A stretch of 64,000 bases of DNA, taken from Halocaridina rubra. Its lineage: Eukaryota > Arthropoda > Malacostraca > Decapoda > Atyidae. The notes beneath the pieces were generated by a model. It saw nothing but the letters and a program-made list of their open reading frames with translations, was not told the DNA's origin and did not search any database. The position numbers and the translations under genes were made by a program. The stretch is from positions 1 through 64,000 of the forward strand of contig JAXCGZ010000112.1 in NCBI GenBank assembly GCA_037179515.1. The letters are read 5' to 3'. Shown piece after piece: positions 23,372-34,119 of the stretch; positions within the stretch are counted from its first letter, which is position 1; the number at the start of each line of letters is the position of its first letter.

Positions 23372-23451
23372 GCTTTTACATCACGAGAAACATTTGAAGT
23401 TTGTAATTGTGAATGGGTGTGGATACGTAAGGAAAATAAAAGAATTTTCAG

Positions 23452-23532
23452 ATCCTTAGTACTTTCGAGTGTATTAATCTACTACTCATGAAGATGAGTA
23501 ATAGATAAATACACTAGAAAGTACTAAGGATT
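23452..23532. repeat. Imperfect palindrome, 38-39 nt arms
   Basis: ATCCTTAGTACTTTC with its continuation to ACTCAT is matched by its inverted complement after a GAAG loop, with a handful of mismatches. It directly abuts the 5' end of CR1-like copy C3. Confidence 0.8.
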
Positions 23533-23536
23533 TGCT

Positions 23537-26500
23537 AAACAGGAAGATAACAATAAAGAGCTGCATGACAACCTGAATGAATTAAATGTTAGTTCACTGC
23601 TTTCTTCTGAGAAAGACGACATTGCAGCTTGGAATGTCCAGATTAAGGAAAACATTGAACAGTCTAGAAAAGAGTTTCAGGAGCTGAATACGGAACATGA
23701 TGCCATGAATATGTCCTTTGCTAATGCACTTAAGGGAAATGTGGCAGTAAAAGAGGCTGTGAAGGTGTTGGCACTGGAAAACATACAAACAATTGACTGT
23801 AAAGAAACATTAATAGAAAAAATTAAAGATGTTGTGATGGAAAGGGCAAATACACTGATTAAACAGGTACTTGATAAGGAGAAGACAGTGGTAATCTCAG
23901 ACATAATCGAATCCCAAGAGCCAACATGGCAAGGGAGACTTGAAGAAAATAAAGTTAGGGTTGTAGACCTGATAAGAAAACTTGGAGTAGTTTGTGGTCC
24001 TGAGGATATTGCTAACATTCACCAACTAGGTAAATATTCTAGGGAAGGATAGCAGAGACCAACAAAAGTAACCTTTGAGAGAGGGGAAACATGTATAAAA
24101 ATACTGATGATGGGGAACAAAAGCCCAAAGAGCCATCAAGAATTCAAAGAGGTGTTCATTAGATGATACAGGACACAGGAAGAGATGGAAAGGATCAAAA
24201 ACTTATTGAAATAGACTAGAATGTTAAATGAGGAAAGAAATGAAGAAGAGAAGAAAATGTTTAATTTCAGAGTTCTTTCAGACGAAGGGGAGATAAAGAA
24301 GATAATGATAGAAGATCAAGGAATGGGGCCTCATTAAGATTGTTATACACAAATGCTGATGGATTAGCTGGTAAGGCAGTAGAAATAAAAGATAGGATTC
24401 ACAACAGTAAGGCAGATACTAAGTTGAGTGTTGACGTAAACAGTGTCACAGTTTTTCCTAAGGGCTTCAGAATATTAAGGATTGAAAGATCTGAGAGGAC
24501 TGATGAAGGGATAGCATGCTCATAAGTGAGAGGATTCAGGTTGAAGAAATAAACTTGGCTATGGAAAGAGAGTTCAAGGAATTTCTTGTTGTTCGCATAA
24601 ATACTGGGTCAAAGAGCATTATAATAACTGTTGTATATAGCCCACTAAGGAACCAATATGGGCTAGAAACTTATTAGTAAATTCATATAGGTACTATTGA
24701 AGTCATAACCTCAGTCGTTAACATTACATGGGAGAGAAAATGTAGGATTTTGATTATGGGAGATTTTAATCATAAAGAGATAGATTGGATAAATCTTGAC
24801 CCACACAGTGGTGAGAACTCATTCGGGGCAAGATTCCTAGATTCCATACAAGGAAATTTCCTACACCAACATGTAATGGAACGAATGAGGGCCAGGGGTG
24901 GGGATGAGCCATAGCTACTTCATATAGTATTCACAAATAACGTGTTGGATATTGAAAAAATTGAGTATAAACCACCAATTGGAAAGAGTGACCACTGTGA
25001 GTTGTTGATGGAGTAAATCGTTGAAGATATTCTGCCTGAGAGTAGAGGCACTGAGGACATGAGGAGGAACTATCCGAAAGGAGATTACATCAAAATGAAT
25101 GAGCTTTTTGCAGTTACTGACTGGGGAACCTTATTTTACAACAAATCTGTACAAGAAATGTGCTACATCTTTTGTGAGAAATATGGGAGGATAGTAGATT
25201 GCTGCATACCTGTCACCAAAGTAGGTGTAATTCATGCCAGAGAGAAATGGTTCGATAATGAGTGTAAAAGAGCTAAGGAGTCGAGAGAGAAATGCTGGAA
25301 AAGGTATAGGAGGAGAAAAACATAAATGCCTGGCAAACCCACAAAAGAGCAAGAAATGATTACCTAAGTAAAAAAAGAGAGGCAGAGAGAGGCTATGAAA
25401 GGGACATCACCAGGAACGGTAAAGAAAATCAAAAGCTTTTCCACAGCTTTATCAGAGGAAAACTGAAGATAAAAGAACAGGTTTTAAGGCTTAAGAGAGC
25501 AGATGGAAGCATCACTGAGACGGATGAAGAGATCTGCAAAGAACTGAACAAGTAGTTTCAGTCAGCATTTACAGTAGAAAATACCCCACCCCCTCAGATT
25601 GCAGTGATAGAAGCTCAAGGGCTGGCATTAGAGAAAATAAAACATTCAGCCACAGAGGTATGCAAAGCACTCATGGAGATAGATGTTCATAAAGCTACAG
25701 GTCCTGATGATATATCCCCTCATGTGCTTAAACTATCAGTGGCACTAAGTATCATATTTAAAGAGTCACTGGAGTCCGGGGAGTTTCAAGATGCTGGAAA
25801 CAAGCAAACATGATACCTATCTTCAAAAAGGGAAGGAGGGATACGGCTCTAAACTATACACCAGTTTCCTTGACCAGCAAAGTTTGCAAAGTTATGAAAG
25901 TTATGGAGAAACTACTAAGGAAGCATATCTCTCTTCACTTGGAATCCTTCAACTTTTTGTCATTGAGACAACATGGCTTCAGAGAAGGTCGATCAACTGT
26001 AACGAACTTATTAGAATTTTATGATAAGGTAAGCCGAATTTTACAGGAAAGAGAGGGCTGAGCAGATTGCATATTCCTAGACTTCCAGAAAGCATTTGAC
26101 AGTGTTCCACATGGGAGACTTATTAGGAAGCTGCAAGTAATGGCTTGAATAGGTGGAAATGTCTTGAAATGGATAAAAACTTACTAAGAAAGAAGGGAAC
26201 AGAGGGTTAGAGTAAGACACTCAGTGTTTGAATGGAGAGGAGTTTGTATTGGAGTTCCACAGGGTTCAGTTTTAGGGCCACTTTTGTTCCTTGTATATGT
26301 AAATGACCTACAAGAGTCTGTAAATTCATTCATGAATATGTTTGCAGATGATGGAAATATTGTAAAGAAAGTAGGAAATGAGAACAATGGTAGAGAACTT
26401 CAGGAAGGTCTAAATAGTCTGCATGAGTGGCCAGAAAAGTGGCTAATGAAATTCAATACTTCAAAATGTAAGGTAATGAGAATGAGTACAAGTGCAAGAA

Positions 26501-27176
26501 GGCCCAAGCTTGACTACTCGGTGGCAGGAGTACAACTTCATGAGACAAAATGAGATATCTAGGAGTAAACATACTGGCAGATTTGTCTCCAGAAATACAT
26601 ATGAATGGCATAGTAAGGGCAGCATATGCCTTCTTATCAAATGTAAGGGTAGCCTTCAGGCACATGGACAAGGAAATGTGCAGAAATATTTATGTAACCT
26701 ATGTGAGGCCAAAACTCGAATATGCAGCCCCTTTTGGAATTACGTATTTCTGGTGCCAGAAATACGTAATCTCAGTTATGATGTGAGGCTGAGGGAATTA
26801 GACTTACTATCACTCGAAGCTAGAGGATTGAGGGGGAGATATGGTGACAGTCATTAAATTCTTTCATGGTTGTGAAAGAGTGGATAGGGATCGATATTTT
26901 GATATGGCTGGCTCTAGAACTAGAGGTCATAGTTTGAAGTTTTGTAAGAAAACTTCTTTGCAGGATGTAGGGAAATACTTTTTCAGTGTAAGAGTAGTTG
27001 ATAATTGGAATTGGCTAAGCGAGGAGGTAGTTAATGCTATCTCAATCCATAGTTTTAAGGACAGGTATGATAAGTATCACTAAGTACAAAATGGAACCGA
27101 TCAGTAGACGAGAATATACGAGCTTTGGGCTCTTTCCTGTAAACACAATTAGGTAATCACAATTAGGTAATCACAC
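23537..27176 (+). pseudogene. CR1-like LINE, copy C3 (degenerate)
   Basis: It starts in the ORF1 coiled coil and runs through ORF2 to a full tail (two ACAATTAGGTAATC copies near 27146-27173). ORF1 is interrupted by TAG near 24050 and others. The slip heptamer is lost (AAATGTT near 24255). ORF2 has many stops and indels, for example a 15-bp loss covering IVAIT near 24417, TAG for E near 25554, and a deletion of the NPHLKKHIAKLEKV block near 26742. The RT box FADD is retained but is followed by a substitution. Non-functional and older than C1, C4 and C5. Confidence 0.88.
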
Positions 27177-27178
27177 AC

Positions 27179-27344
27179 AAGAGTAGTTGATAATTGGAAT
27201 TCACTAAGCAAGGAGGTAGTTAATGCTATCTCAATCCATAGTTTTAAAGACAGGTATGATAAGTATCACTGAGTACAATATGGAACCGATCAGGAGACGG
27301 GAAGATACGAGATTTGGGCTATTTCCCATAAACACAATTAGGTA
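27179..27344 (+). mobile_element. CR1-like LINE 3' fragment, copy C3b
   Basis: A 166-bp 5'-truncated copy with the last about 25 codons of ORF2, the 3' hairpin region and a single tail repeat. It starts within a few bases of the C3 tail and its own tail abuts C4. Confidence 0.85.
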
Positions 27345-29489
27345 ATAGGTAGACTTGACAAGAAAGCTTGGAGTAGTATGTGGTCCTGAGGATATTGTAA
27401 ACATGCACCAACTAGGTAAATATTCGAGGGAAGGAAAGCCGAGACCAACAAAAGTAACCTTTGAGAGAGGGGAAACATGTAGGGAAATATTGTTGAGAAA
27501 AAAAAGTCTAAAAGACCTTCAAGAATTCAAAGAAGTGTTCATTAGACGATACAGAACACAGGAAGAGATGGGAAAGATCAAAAACTTGTTGCAAGAGGCA
27601 AGAAGGTTAAATGATGAAAGAAATGAAGAAGAGAAGATAAATTTTCATTACAGAGTTCTTCCAGACAAAGGGGAGATAAAGAAGATAACGACAGAAGATC
27701 AGGAGATGGGGCCTCATTAAGATTGTTATACACAAATGCTGATGGATTAGCTGGTAAGGCAGTAGAATTAAAAGATAGGATTCACAACAGTAAGGCAGAT
27801 ATAGTAGCAATTACAGAGACTAAGTTGAGTGAGGACATAAACAGTGTCACAGTTTTTCCTAAGGGCTTCAGAATACTAAGGGTTGAAAGATCTGAGAGGA
27901 CTGGTGGAGGGATAGCACTGCTCATAAGTGAAAAGATTCAAGTTGAAGAAATAAACTTGGCTATAGAAAGTGAGTTCAAGGAATTTCTTGTTGCTCGCAT
28001 AAATACTGGGTCAGAGAGCATTATAATAACTGTTGTATACAACCCACCAAGGAACCAAAATAGGCTTGAAGTTTATGAGGAAAGTCATATAGGTACTATT
28101 GAAGTCATAAACTCAGTTGTTAACATGGCACGGGAAAAAAATGTAGGATTTTGATTATGGGAGACTTTAATCATAAAGAGATAGATTGGATAAATCTTGA
28201 CCCACACAGTGGTGAGGACTCATTCGGGGGAAGATTCCTAGATTGCATACAAGGGAATTTCCTACACCAACATGTAATGGAACCAACAAGGGCCAGGGGT
28301 GGGGATGAGCCATCACTACTTGATCTAGTGTTCACAGATAATGTGTTGGATATTGAAAATATTGAGTATGAACCACCAATTGGAAAGAGTGACCACTGTG
28401 TGTTGTTGATGGAGTATATCATTGAAGATATTCTTCCTGAGAGTAGAGGCACTGAGGACATGAGGAGGAACTATCCGAAAGGAGATTACATCAAAATGAA
28501 TGAGCTTTTTGCAGTTATTGACTGGAGAACCTTATTTTACAACAAATCTGTACAAGAAATGTATGACATCTTTTGTGAGAAATATGGGAAGATAGTAGAT
28601 TGCTGCATACCTGTCACCAAAGTAGGTGTAATTCATGCCAGAGAGAAATGGTTCGATAATGGGTGTAAAAGAGCTAAGGAGTGGAGAGACAAATGCTGGA
28701 AAAGGTATAGGAGGAGAAAAAACATAAATGCCTGGCAAACCTACAAAAGAGCAAGAAATGACTACCTAAGTAAAAGGAGAGAGGCAGAGAGAGACTATGA
28801 GAGGGACATCACCAGGAAGGCTAAAGAAAATCCCAAGCTTTTCCACAGCTTTATCAGAGGAAAACTGAAGGTAAAAGAACAGGTTTTAAGGCTAAAGAGA
28901 GCGGATGGAAGCATCACTGAGACGGATGAAGAGATCTGCAAAGAATTGAACAAGGAGTTTCAGTCAGTATTTACAGTAGAATATACCCCACCCCCTCAGA
29001 TTGCAGTGATAGAAGCTCAAGGGCCGGTATTAGAGAACATCAACCTTACAGCCACAGAGGTATGCAAAGCGCTGATGGATTTAGATGTTCATAAAGCTAC
29101 AGGTCCTGATGACATATCCCCTCATGTGCTTAAAAAATGCGCAAACACAATATCAGTGGCACTAAGTATCATATTTAAGGAGTCACTGGAGTCGGGGGAG
29201 ATTCCAAGATGCTGGAAACAAGCAAATGTGATACCCATCTTCAAAAAGGGAAGGAGGGATACGGCTCTGAACTATAGACCAGTTTCCTTGACCAGTATTG
29301 TTTGCAAAGTTATGGAGAAACTACTAAGGAAACATATCTCTCTTCACTTGGAATCCTTCAACTTTTTGTCAGTGAGGCAACATGGCTTCAGAGAAGGTAG
29401 ATCAACAGTAACAAACTTATTAGAATTTTATGATGAGGTAAGCCAAATCTTACAGGAAAGAGAGGGATGGGCAGATTGCATATTCCTAG
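27345..29489 (+). pseudogene. CR1-like LINE, copy C4, 5' part (split by LINE B2)
   Basis: It begins in the ORF1 RRM-like region and runs to the RT sequence coding GWADCIFL, where LINE B2 is inserted. The remainder resumes at 49776. ORF1 (frame open 27355-27720) ends with TAA after GPH and keeps the AAATTTT heptamer at 27639-27645 in register. ORF2 has one 1-bp loss in an A run near 28135-28141 (seven A where intact copies have more), which shifts frame after MAREK; otherwise the endonuclease and early RT are intact. The CATATTCCTAG at 29479-29489 is the left TSD of B2. Confidence 0.9.
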
Positions 29490-30541
29490 GCTGCCTCACG
29501 ATGCTCCTCCAAAATAGAGGGCCAAACCGTTCCATCAAAGCAAGTTCTGGTCCACATCTGTGGTCCACCCCCTTCGCAAGTAAACCTCGGCATCTGGGGC
29601 AAGTTCTACATAAGAGACTACACCCCAGAACCCCTAAGATGTTTCCGGTGCCAAAGATTTGGGCACCACAGGAATACTTGCCATTTCCCAGAGAGATGTG
29701 GAATCTGCAGTGGGAAACACTCCACCGACCGCTGCCTTAACAAATTCAAGGCAAAAGAAGCAACAGTTGCCAAGTGCCCGAACTGCAAAGGGAACCATCA
29801 CGCATGGAACAACCGCTGCCCAGAAAGGCTGAAGAGGATTCCTCAAAGAACCCCTCCTTCTGCCCCTGTCACCAATCACACCACCCTCAACTTCACCCCA
29901 GCTCCTCCCCCACCTCCAATCCTTGGCAAATGCCCCCTCCTGCCCCACTCACACCTAACCTCCCCAACCAAAACCCACCACACTACACCAACCCAGCTCC
30001 TAACACACAGATCACACCTCCTACAGCTTCCACCCCTACACCAACTCCATCCACCCCATCACACAACACTCACACTCCTACCATCCCCCCAAACAACACT
30101 CACACTCCTATCAACCCCACACACAACACTCACACCAACACCTCCACCCCACGCAACACTCAAACTCACAATGCAGTCACACGTAACACCCAGAACACTC
30201 AGACCACACACACACCCACTCACCACACTAGGTCCCGGGACCCTAGACTAAAATCCCATACCCCCATACCTAAACAGCCTATCCAGACACCTTCCTCTGC
30301 CTCCTCTTCCAAACAGCAAACCCTCTTCACAGTAAACGAGCTCACCAACCTTCTTATTCAATCCGTACAGGCAGCCGTCCGACTCCTCGATACCAGAGCC
30401 ACCACCCAAGATGCCTACAATCAAGTCGTCGAAGTAGCACACTCCATTGACGCCAACGCCCTCGTCTCCAGAACCCACCAGCAGCCTCAACAACCCAACA
30501 CTCCTACCACTTCCACCTCCTCAAATCATCAAAATGTCTAA
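29490..30541 (+). pseudogene. LINE B2 ORF1 (Gag-like, CCHC knuckles), 5'-truncated and frameshifted
   Basis: From 29490 the frame reads LGIWGKFYIRDYTPEP and then three zinc knuckles: CFRCQRFGHHRNTC (29640-29681), CGICSGKHSTDRC (from 29697) and CPNCKGNHHAWNNRC. This is the usual jockey/I-group ORF1 nucleocapsid, which binds element RNA. A Pro/Thr/His-rich linker with repeated NTHTP and a helical end (LFTVNELTNLLIQSVQAAVR) follow in another frame. The switch lies in a C-rich stretch near 29930-29942, where one missing C would explain it. The N-terminus was lost at insertion. The stop TAA (30539-30541) overlaps the ORF2 start ATG (30534-30536). Confidence 0.8.
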
Positions 30542-30629
30542 TCTCGGGATCCTACACTGGAACGCCCAGGGTCTCAGACACAAGGTACAACATCTTGAAG
30601 GCATAGCCAAGACTGACAACATTGATGTC
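30534..30629 (+). CDS. LINE B2 ORF2, first 32 codons
   Basis: ATG at 30534 opens with SNLGILHWNAQGLRHK, the N-terminal strand of an AP-like endonuclease with its catalytic Asn. The start overlaps the ORF1 stop as ATGTCTAA, a layout suited to termination-reinitiation. The frame is cut after the codon GTC by the gypsy 5' LTR. The same frame resumes at 45851, because the 5-bp TSD ATGTC restores the sequence exactly. Confidence 0.85.
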
Positions 30630-32658
30630 TGTGACAGAGTGTTTCGCTCAATGTCAACAGAGGCTGTTAGATGCCTTATCAATTAAAATAATTCCCTTTA
30701 ATATAACTGTTATTTTCTAACTAAAAAAATTAATTCCCACTTCTTGACTTTCGCAGATTATGATTATTTGCAATTTGTATTTTAGCTTATAGCTAATTCT
30801 ATATAGTTTAGTTACTCTTCTTGTACGTGTAGAAGTATAGCCCCAATATAAAGGCTGCTCCTATTTTTCTGCCTGCAACGGGCCAAGAAAATTATAAAGA
30901 AACACAGAACCAGTAACCTAACTTTTCATTAGTATTCTCGTTTTATTTTATTTGCTTCCACTTGTTGCACCTAAAAATACTGTCTCTCCCTTGCATCTCT
31001 GCTATAATTGCCTGCCAGGGACCACCACTAAAATAATCCTTAAAATGAAATCAGAGCCAATTACTGCTCTAGGAATGTCTCCTACAGATGACGTCACGAA
31101 GCCCCACGAGGAGACGCTCTCTTTTGCGCCAAGACTGCCCAGAGGCAACATCTCGCCTGGGTGGTCTAAGTTTATTTAAAATCATTTTACGTGGCATCTT
31201 CACAGGAATTCATCTAGCACAACAAGGAATTCATCTAGCACAACAAGGTGAGGGATAGTGTATGGTAAAGCTCGTGGGTCAAGCAAATTGGTTTATTTTC
31301 GAGAATTAGTTACATTCGTTACTGGATAAATCTTATGGATTTCTATTCTCAGATTCCATTCCCAGTCACACGAAATTTTGTAGATTACCACACTGGAATC
31401 TCACATGCCAAAGTTAATTCCTTAACCTGTAAATTACAGCTGGTATATATTGCTGAGAAGTTTCTTTTCACTGAATGTGATAAACGAAAATCTCATCCTC
31501 TGAAGACTAAGTTATGAGCCCGTAAAAATCTATCTCTCTTCCTAATAAATTCTAATTTCATTTCACCCCTTTCTATCATCGTAAATAAAGTGTTTTTTTT
31601 TACTTCAAAAACTCGTCAGTAAAGCTATTTGCCAAAAAGCCAAATTGCAAATATTCAAAAGGTAATTTTTCCCAGTTGGCTATGCAAATATTTCTTGTTA
31701 ACCACATTTTAATGAATGCATACCGTATTTATCTTGCTAATTCTTCATATGTTGGGGATAAAGTGTTTTGAGTTATAAGTTGCAAATACCTCAAAAGGTG
31801 GTTTTGCACCCCTTTTTTTTATTGCAAAGTTCTTGATAACTAAAAGTGAATGAATACTGTATTTATCTCGTAGATTCTTCCTTTACCCTAAATAGAGTGT
31901 TTTACCATATTAATTTCATATCCGGAATAAGCATTGCAACTTTTGTGGTTGCCCACAATTTAAGGAATACATACAGTACTGTATTTGTCTTGCTTATTCT
32001 TCATTTATTGTGAATATATTATTTTCTTTAAAACCAGTAAAGAATTAATGTTTTGTATGCTATTATGGTAGCATAAATATTTCTGGTTAGCTGTGAATAA
32101 CCTATATATATTCATAAATATTTCTGGTTAGCTGTGAATAACCTATATATATTCATAAATATTTCTGGTTAGCTGTGAATAACCTATATATATTCATCCA
32201 GTAGAATGACATTGGAAACTCATTATATGTGTGCTCATGCTTTCAGTTTCCCATTATAAACTGTGTCATTTCTGTTTCTGAAATTGCAGTGTCCTGTATT
32301 CTACTCTGCCTGTGTGACAGAGGTAATCATCGAGTTGAGGCCAAAGTCTTGGCATACGTCCGTGGTGCCGGGAAACGAACTCATACTCACCTCCTCCGGG
32401 ATTCGAGGCAGCATTTCATAAAGTTTAATTTGAGAAATTTAATTCAATTCTTTTAATGTCATTGCATTTCCAAAATTAAAAGAAAGTTGAATTCTGAGTT
32501 TCATTTAACCGACTGATGGTATTGAAGATAGGGTGTGCAAGTACAAATATCTGTCCTGTCTGTTTGTGAGCTCTTAACCGAGCTCGGTACTTTGAGTCCC
32601 CTTAGTAAAACAGAATCTTAACACTCTAGCATCATCATTTAAAATTAAAACCCCCACA
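30630..32658 (+). repeat. Gypsy 5' LTR (2029 bp)
   Basis: Inferred transcription signals are a TATA-like box (AATATAAAGGC, TATAAA at 30847-30852) and AATAAA polyadenylation-type hexamers near 31542 and 31582. A 20-bp direct repeat (GGAATTCATCTAGCACAACA) occurs twice near 31204-31245. A 41-bp unit starting ATAAATATTTCTGG is present three times (32073, 32114, 32155); the 3' LTR has two. Open frames inside the LTR show no protein-like features. Confidence 0.9.
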
Positions 32659-32663
32659 TTAAT

Positions 32664-32681
32664 TGGCGCCCGAACAGGGAC
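32664..32681 (+). promoter_or_regulatory. Primer binding site, tRNA-Lys
   Basis: TGGCGCCCGAACAGGGAC, 5 nt after the 5' LTR end, is the exact complement of the 3' 18 nt of a metazoan tRNA-Lys including CCA. It sets the start of minus-strand DNA synthesis. Confidence 0.93.
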
Positions 32682-34119
32682 CCGAACAGACAGACTGATT
32701 TTATAAATTTATTTTTATTTTGCTTTTTAAGATTGCACATGAAACCCGATTACCATTGGCTCGATTATTGAAATGAATGAATTATAAGCTGCACACGAAA
32801 ATTTTCGCGCTCGAAACGTTGCGGATAAGAAATTTTTCTTTATTTTTCAATATTGATTATGGTAACTAATATTTTCTTGTTTCCCATGTGGTAAACAATA
32901 TTTCAGGAAATCTACATGAGATTATGTGGTAACAGACTTTAGAAATTTTGCATGACGAGAAGACGTGTTATATAAAATTTCATTTATTTGCGTGATAAGA
33001 TTGAGTTTTAAAGCATTCGTGTTTTATATATCCGTTAAAGGGTGATACTTGTTAGGAATTGTTTATATTTCCTTAGGATTTAGGAATTGGGAGAAAGCAT
33101 ATTAAGTATTTTTGCTTATAATTGTGTTTTATATTCAAGCATTGACTGCTTATAGATTGGAAGAAAAACTTTGGTGTCATTTATCGAGCCTAGGCTAAGC
33201 CTTTCATGTGTCTGAGTTGTCACATGAAAATAAATTTTCTCATTACTAGTAGAAATGTGTAATCTGGCTGCCTAGTAAGCTGTTAGCTTATCGTTGGTGT
33301 ATTTTGCATAGGAACTGTGCCCTTTTGGTAACACTTCAGAATTTTACATACGACATTTTATTTGCGGGTACTGCCATATACGCGCTCATACGCAGGCACG
33401 ACCGCGATACTGTACTTGTTCGTATTACTTACGACATTTTATTTGTGGGTACTGCCATATATGCGCTCATACGCAGGCACGACCACTATACTGTACTTGA
33501 TTGTACTCTCAGGCACTGGGTGCTAGTCGGTAAAATTCGTTGTTACTCATTCCTTTCATTTGCACCATAACTGCAGGTACTGCCACGTATTGCTGTTAAG
33601 CAGGCACGACTGCCATTCTGTATTACCAGTGTTTCATACACTGTTTTGCAACATATTGTTGCTGTTGCACTTGATTGTGTTGCTCATTCCTTTCATTTGC
33701 ACAATAACCGCAGGTACTGCCCCATATTGCTGTTAAGCAGGCACGACTGCCATTCTGTATTACCAGTGTTTCATACACTGTTTTGCAACATATTGTTGCT
33801 GTTGCACTTGATTGTGTTGCTCATTCCTTTCATTTGCAAAATAACCGCAGGTACTGCCCCATATTGCTGTTAAGCAGGCACGACTGCCATTCTGAATTAC
33901 CAGTGTTTCATACACTGTTTTGCAACATATTGTTGCTGCTGCACTTGATTGAATTTTGAGTCACTTTTATGGTGAGATTTTGAGATCACTTTTACGTTTA
34001 AGTTTGAACTGTGGTGTTGTGTGGTTCTATCATTTTTTTTTCTACTACTGTACTGTAGAGATTTGTTTTTTCTGTGTGGTTGTTTTGGCACTTCGTTATT
34101 GACTGTTCAGGAAACAAAC
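32682..34119 (+). other. Gypsy leader with two related tandem repeat sets
   Basis: A non-coding leader of about 1.4 kb. An 81-bp unit occurs twice (33351-33431, 33432-33512). A 137-bp unit occurs nearly three times (about 33540-33950, anchor GTACTGCC at 33577, 33714 and 33851). Both sets share the core GGTACTGCC, about 20 nt, GCAGGCACGAC, giving five copies. Each core can pair TGCC with GGCA. A packaging or translation role is possible but not shown. Confidence 0.75.

Noticed and set aside
28151..29740. A 529-codon frame that looks like LINE endonuclease-RT fused to another protein
   Set aside because: The last about 83 codons read LINE B2 Gag sequence in the wrong frame. The fusion is created by the B2 insertion at 29490.
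30952..31179. Small ORF repeated at 39259-39564
   Set aside because: Repeated only because it lies in both LTRs. The two versions end in different frames after a 1-bp indel, so there is no sign of coding constraint.
34021..34119. GTG start upstream of the gypsy polyprotein
   Set aside because: Non-AUG and hydrophobic leader-like residues without support. The first in-frame ATG at 34120 is preceded by AAAC and begins a Gag-like sequence.
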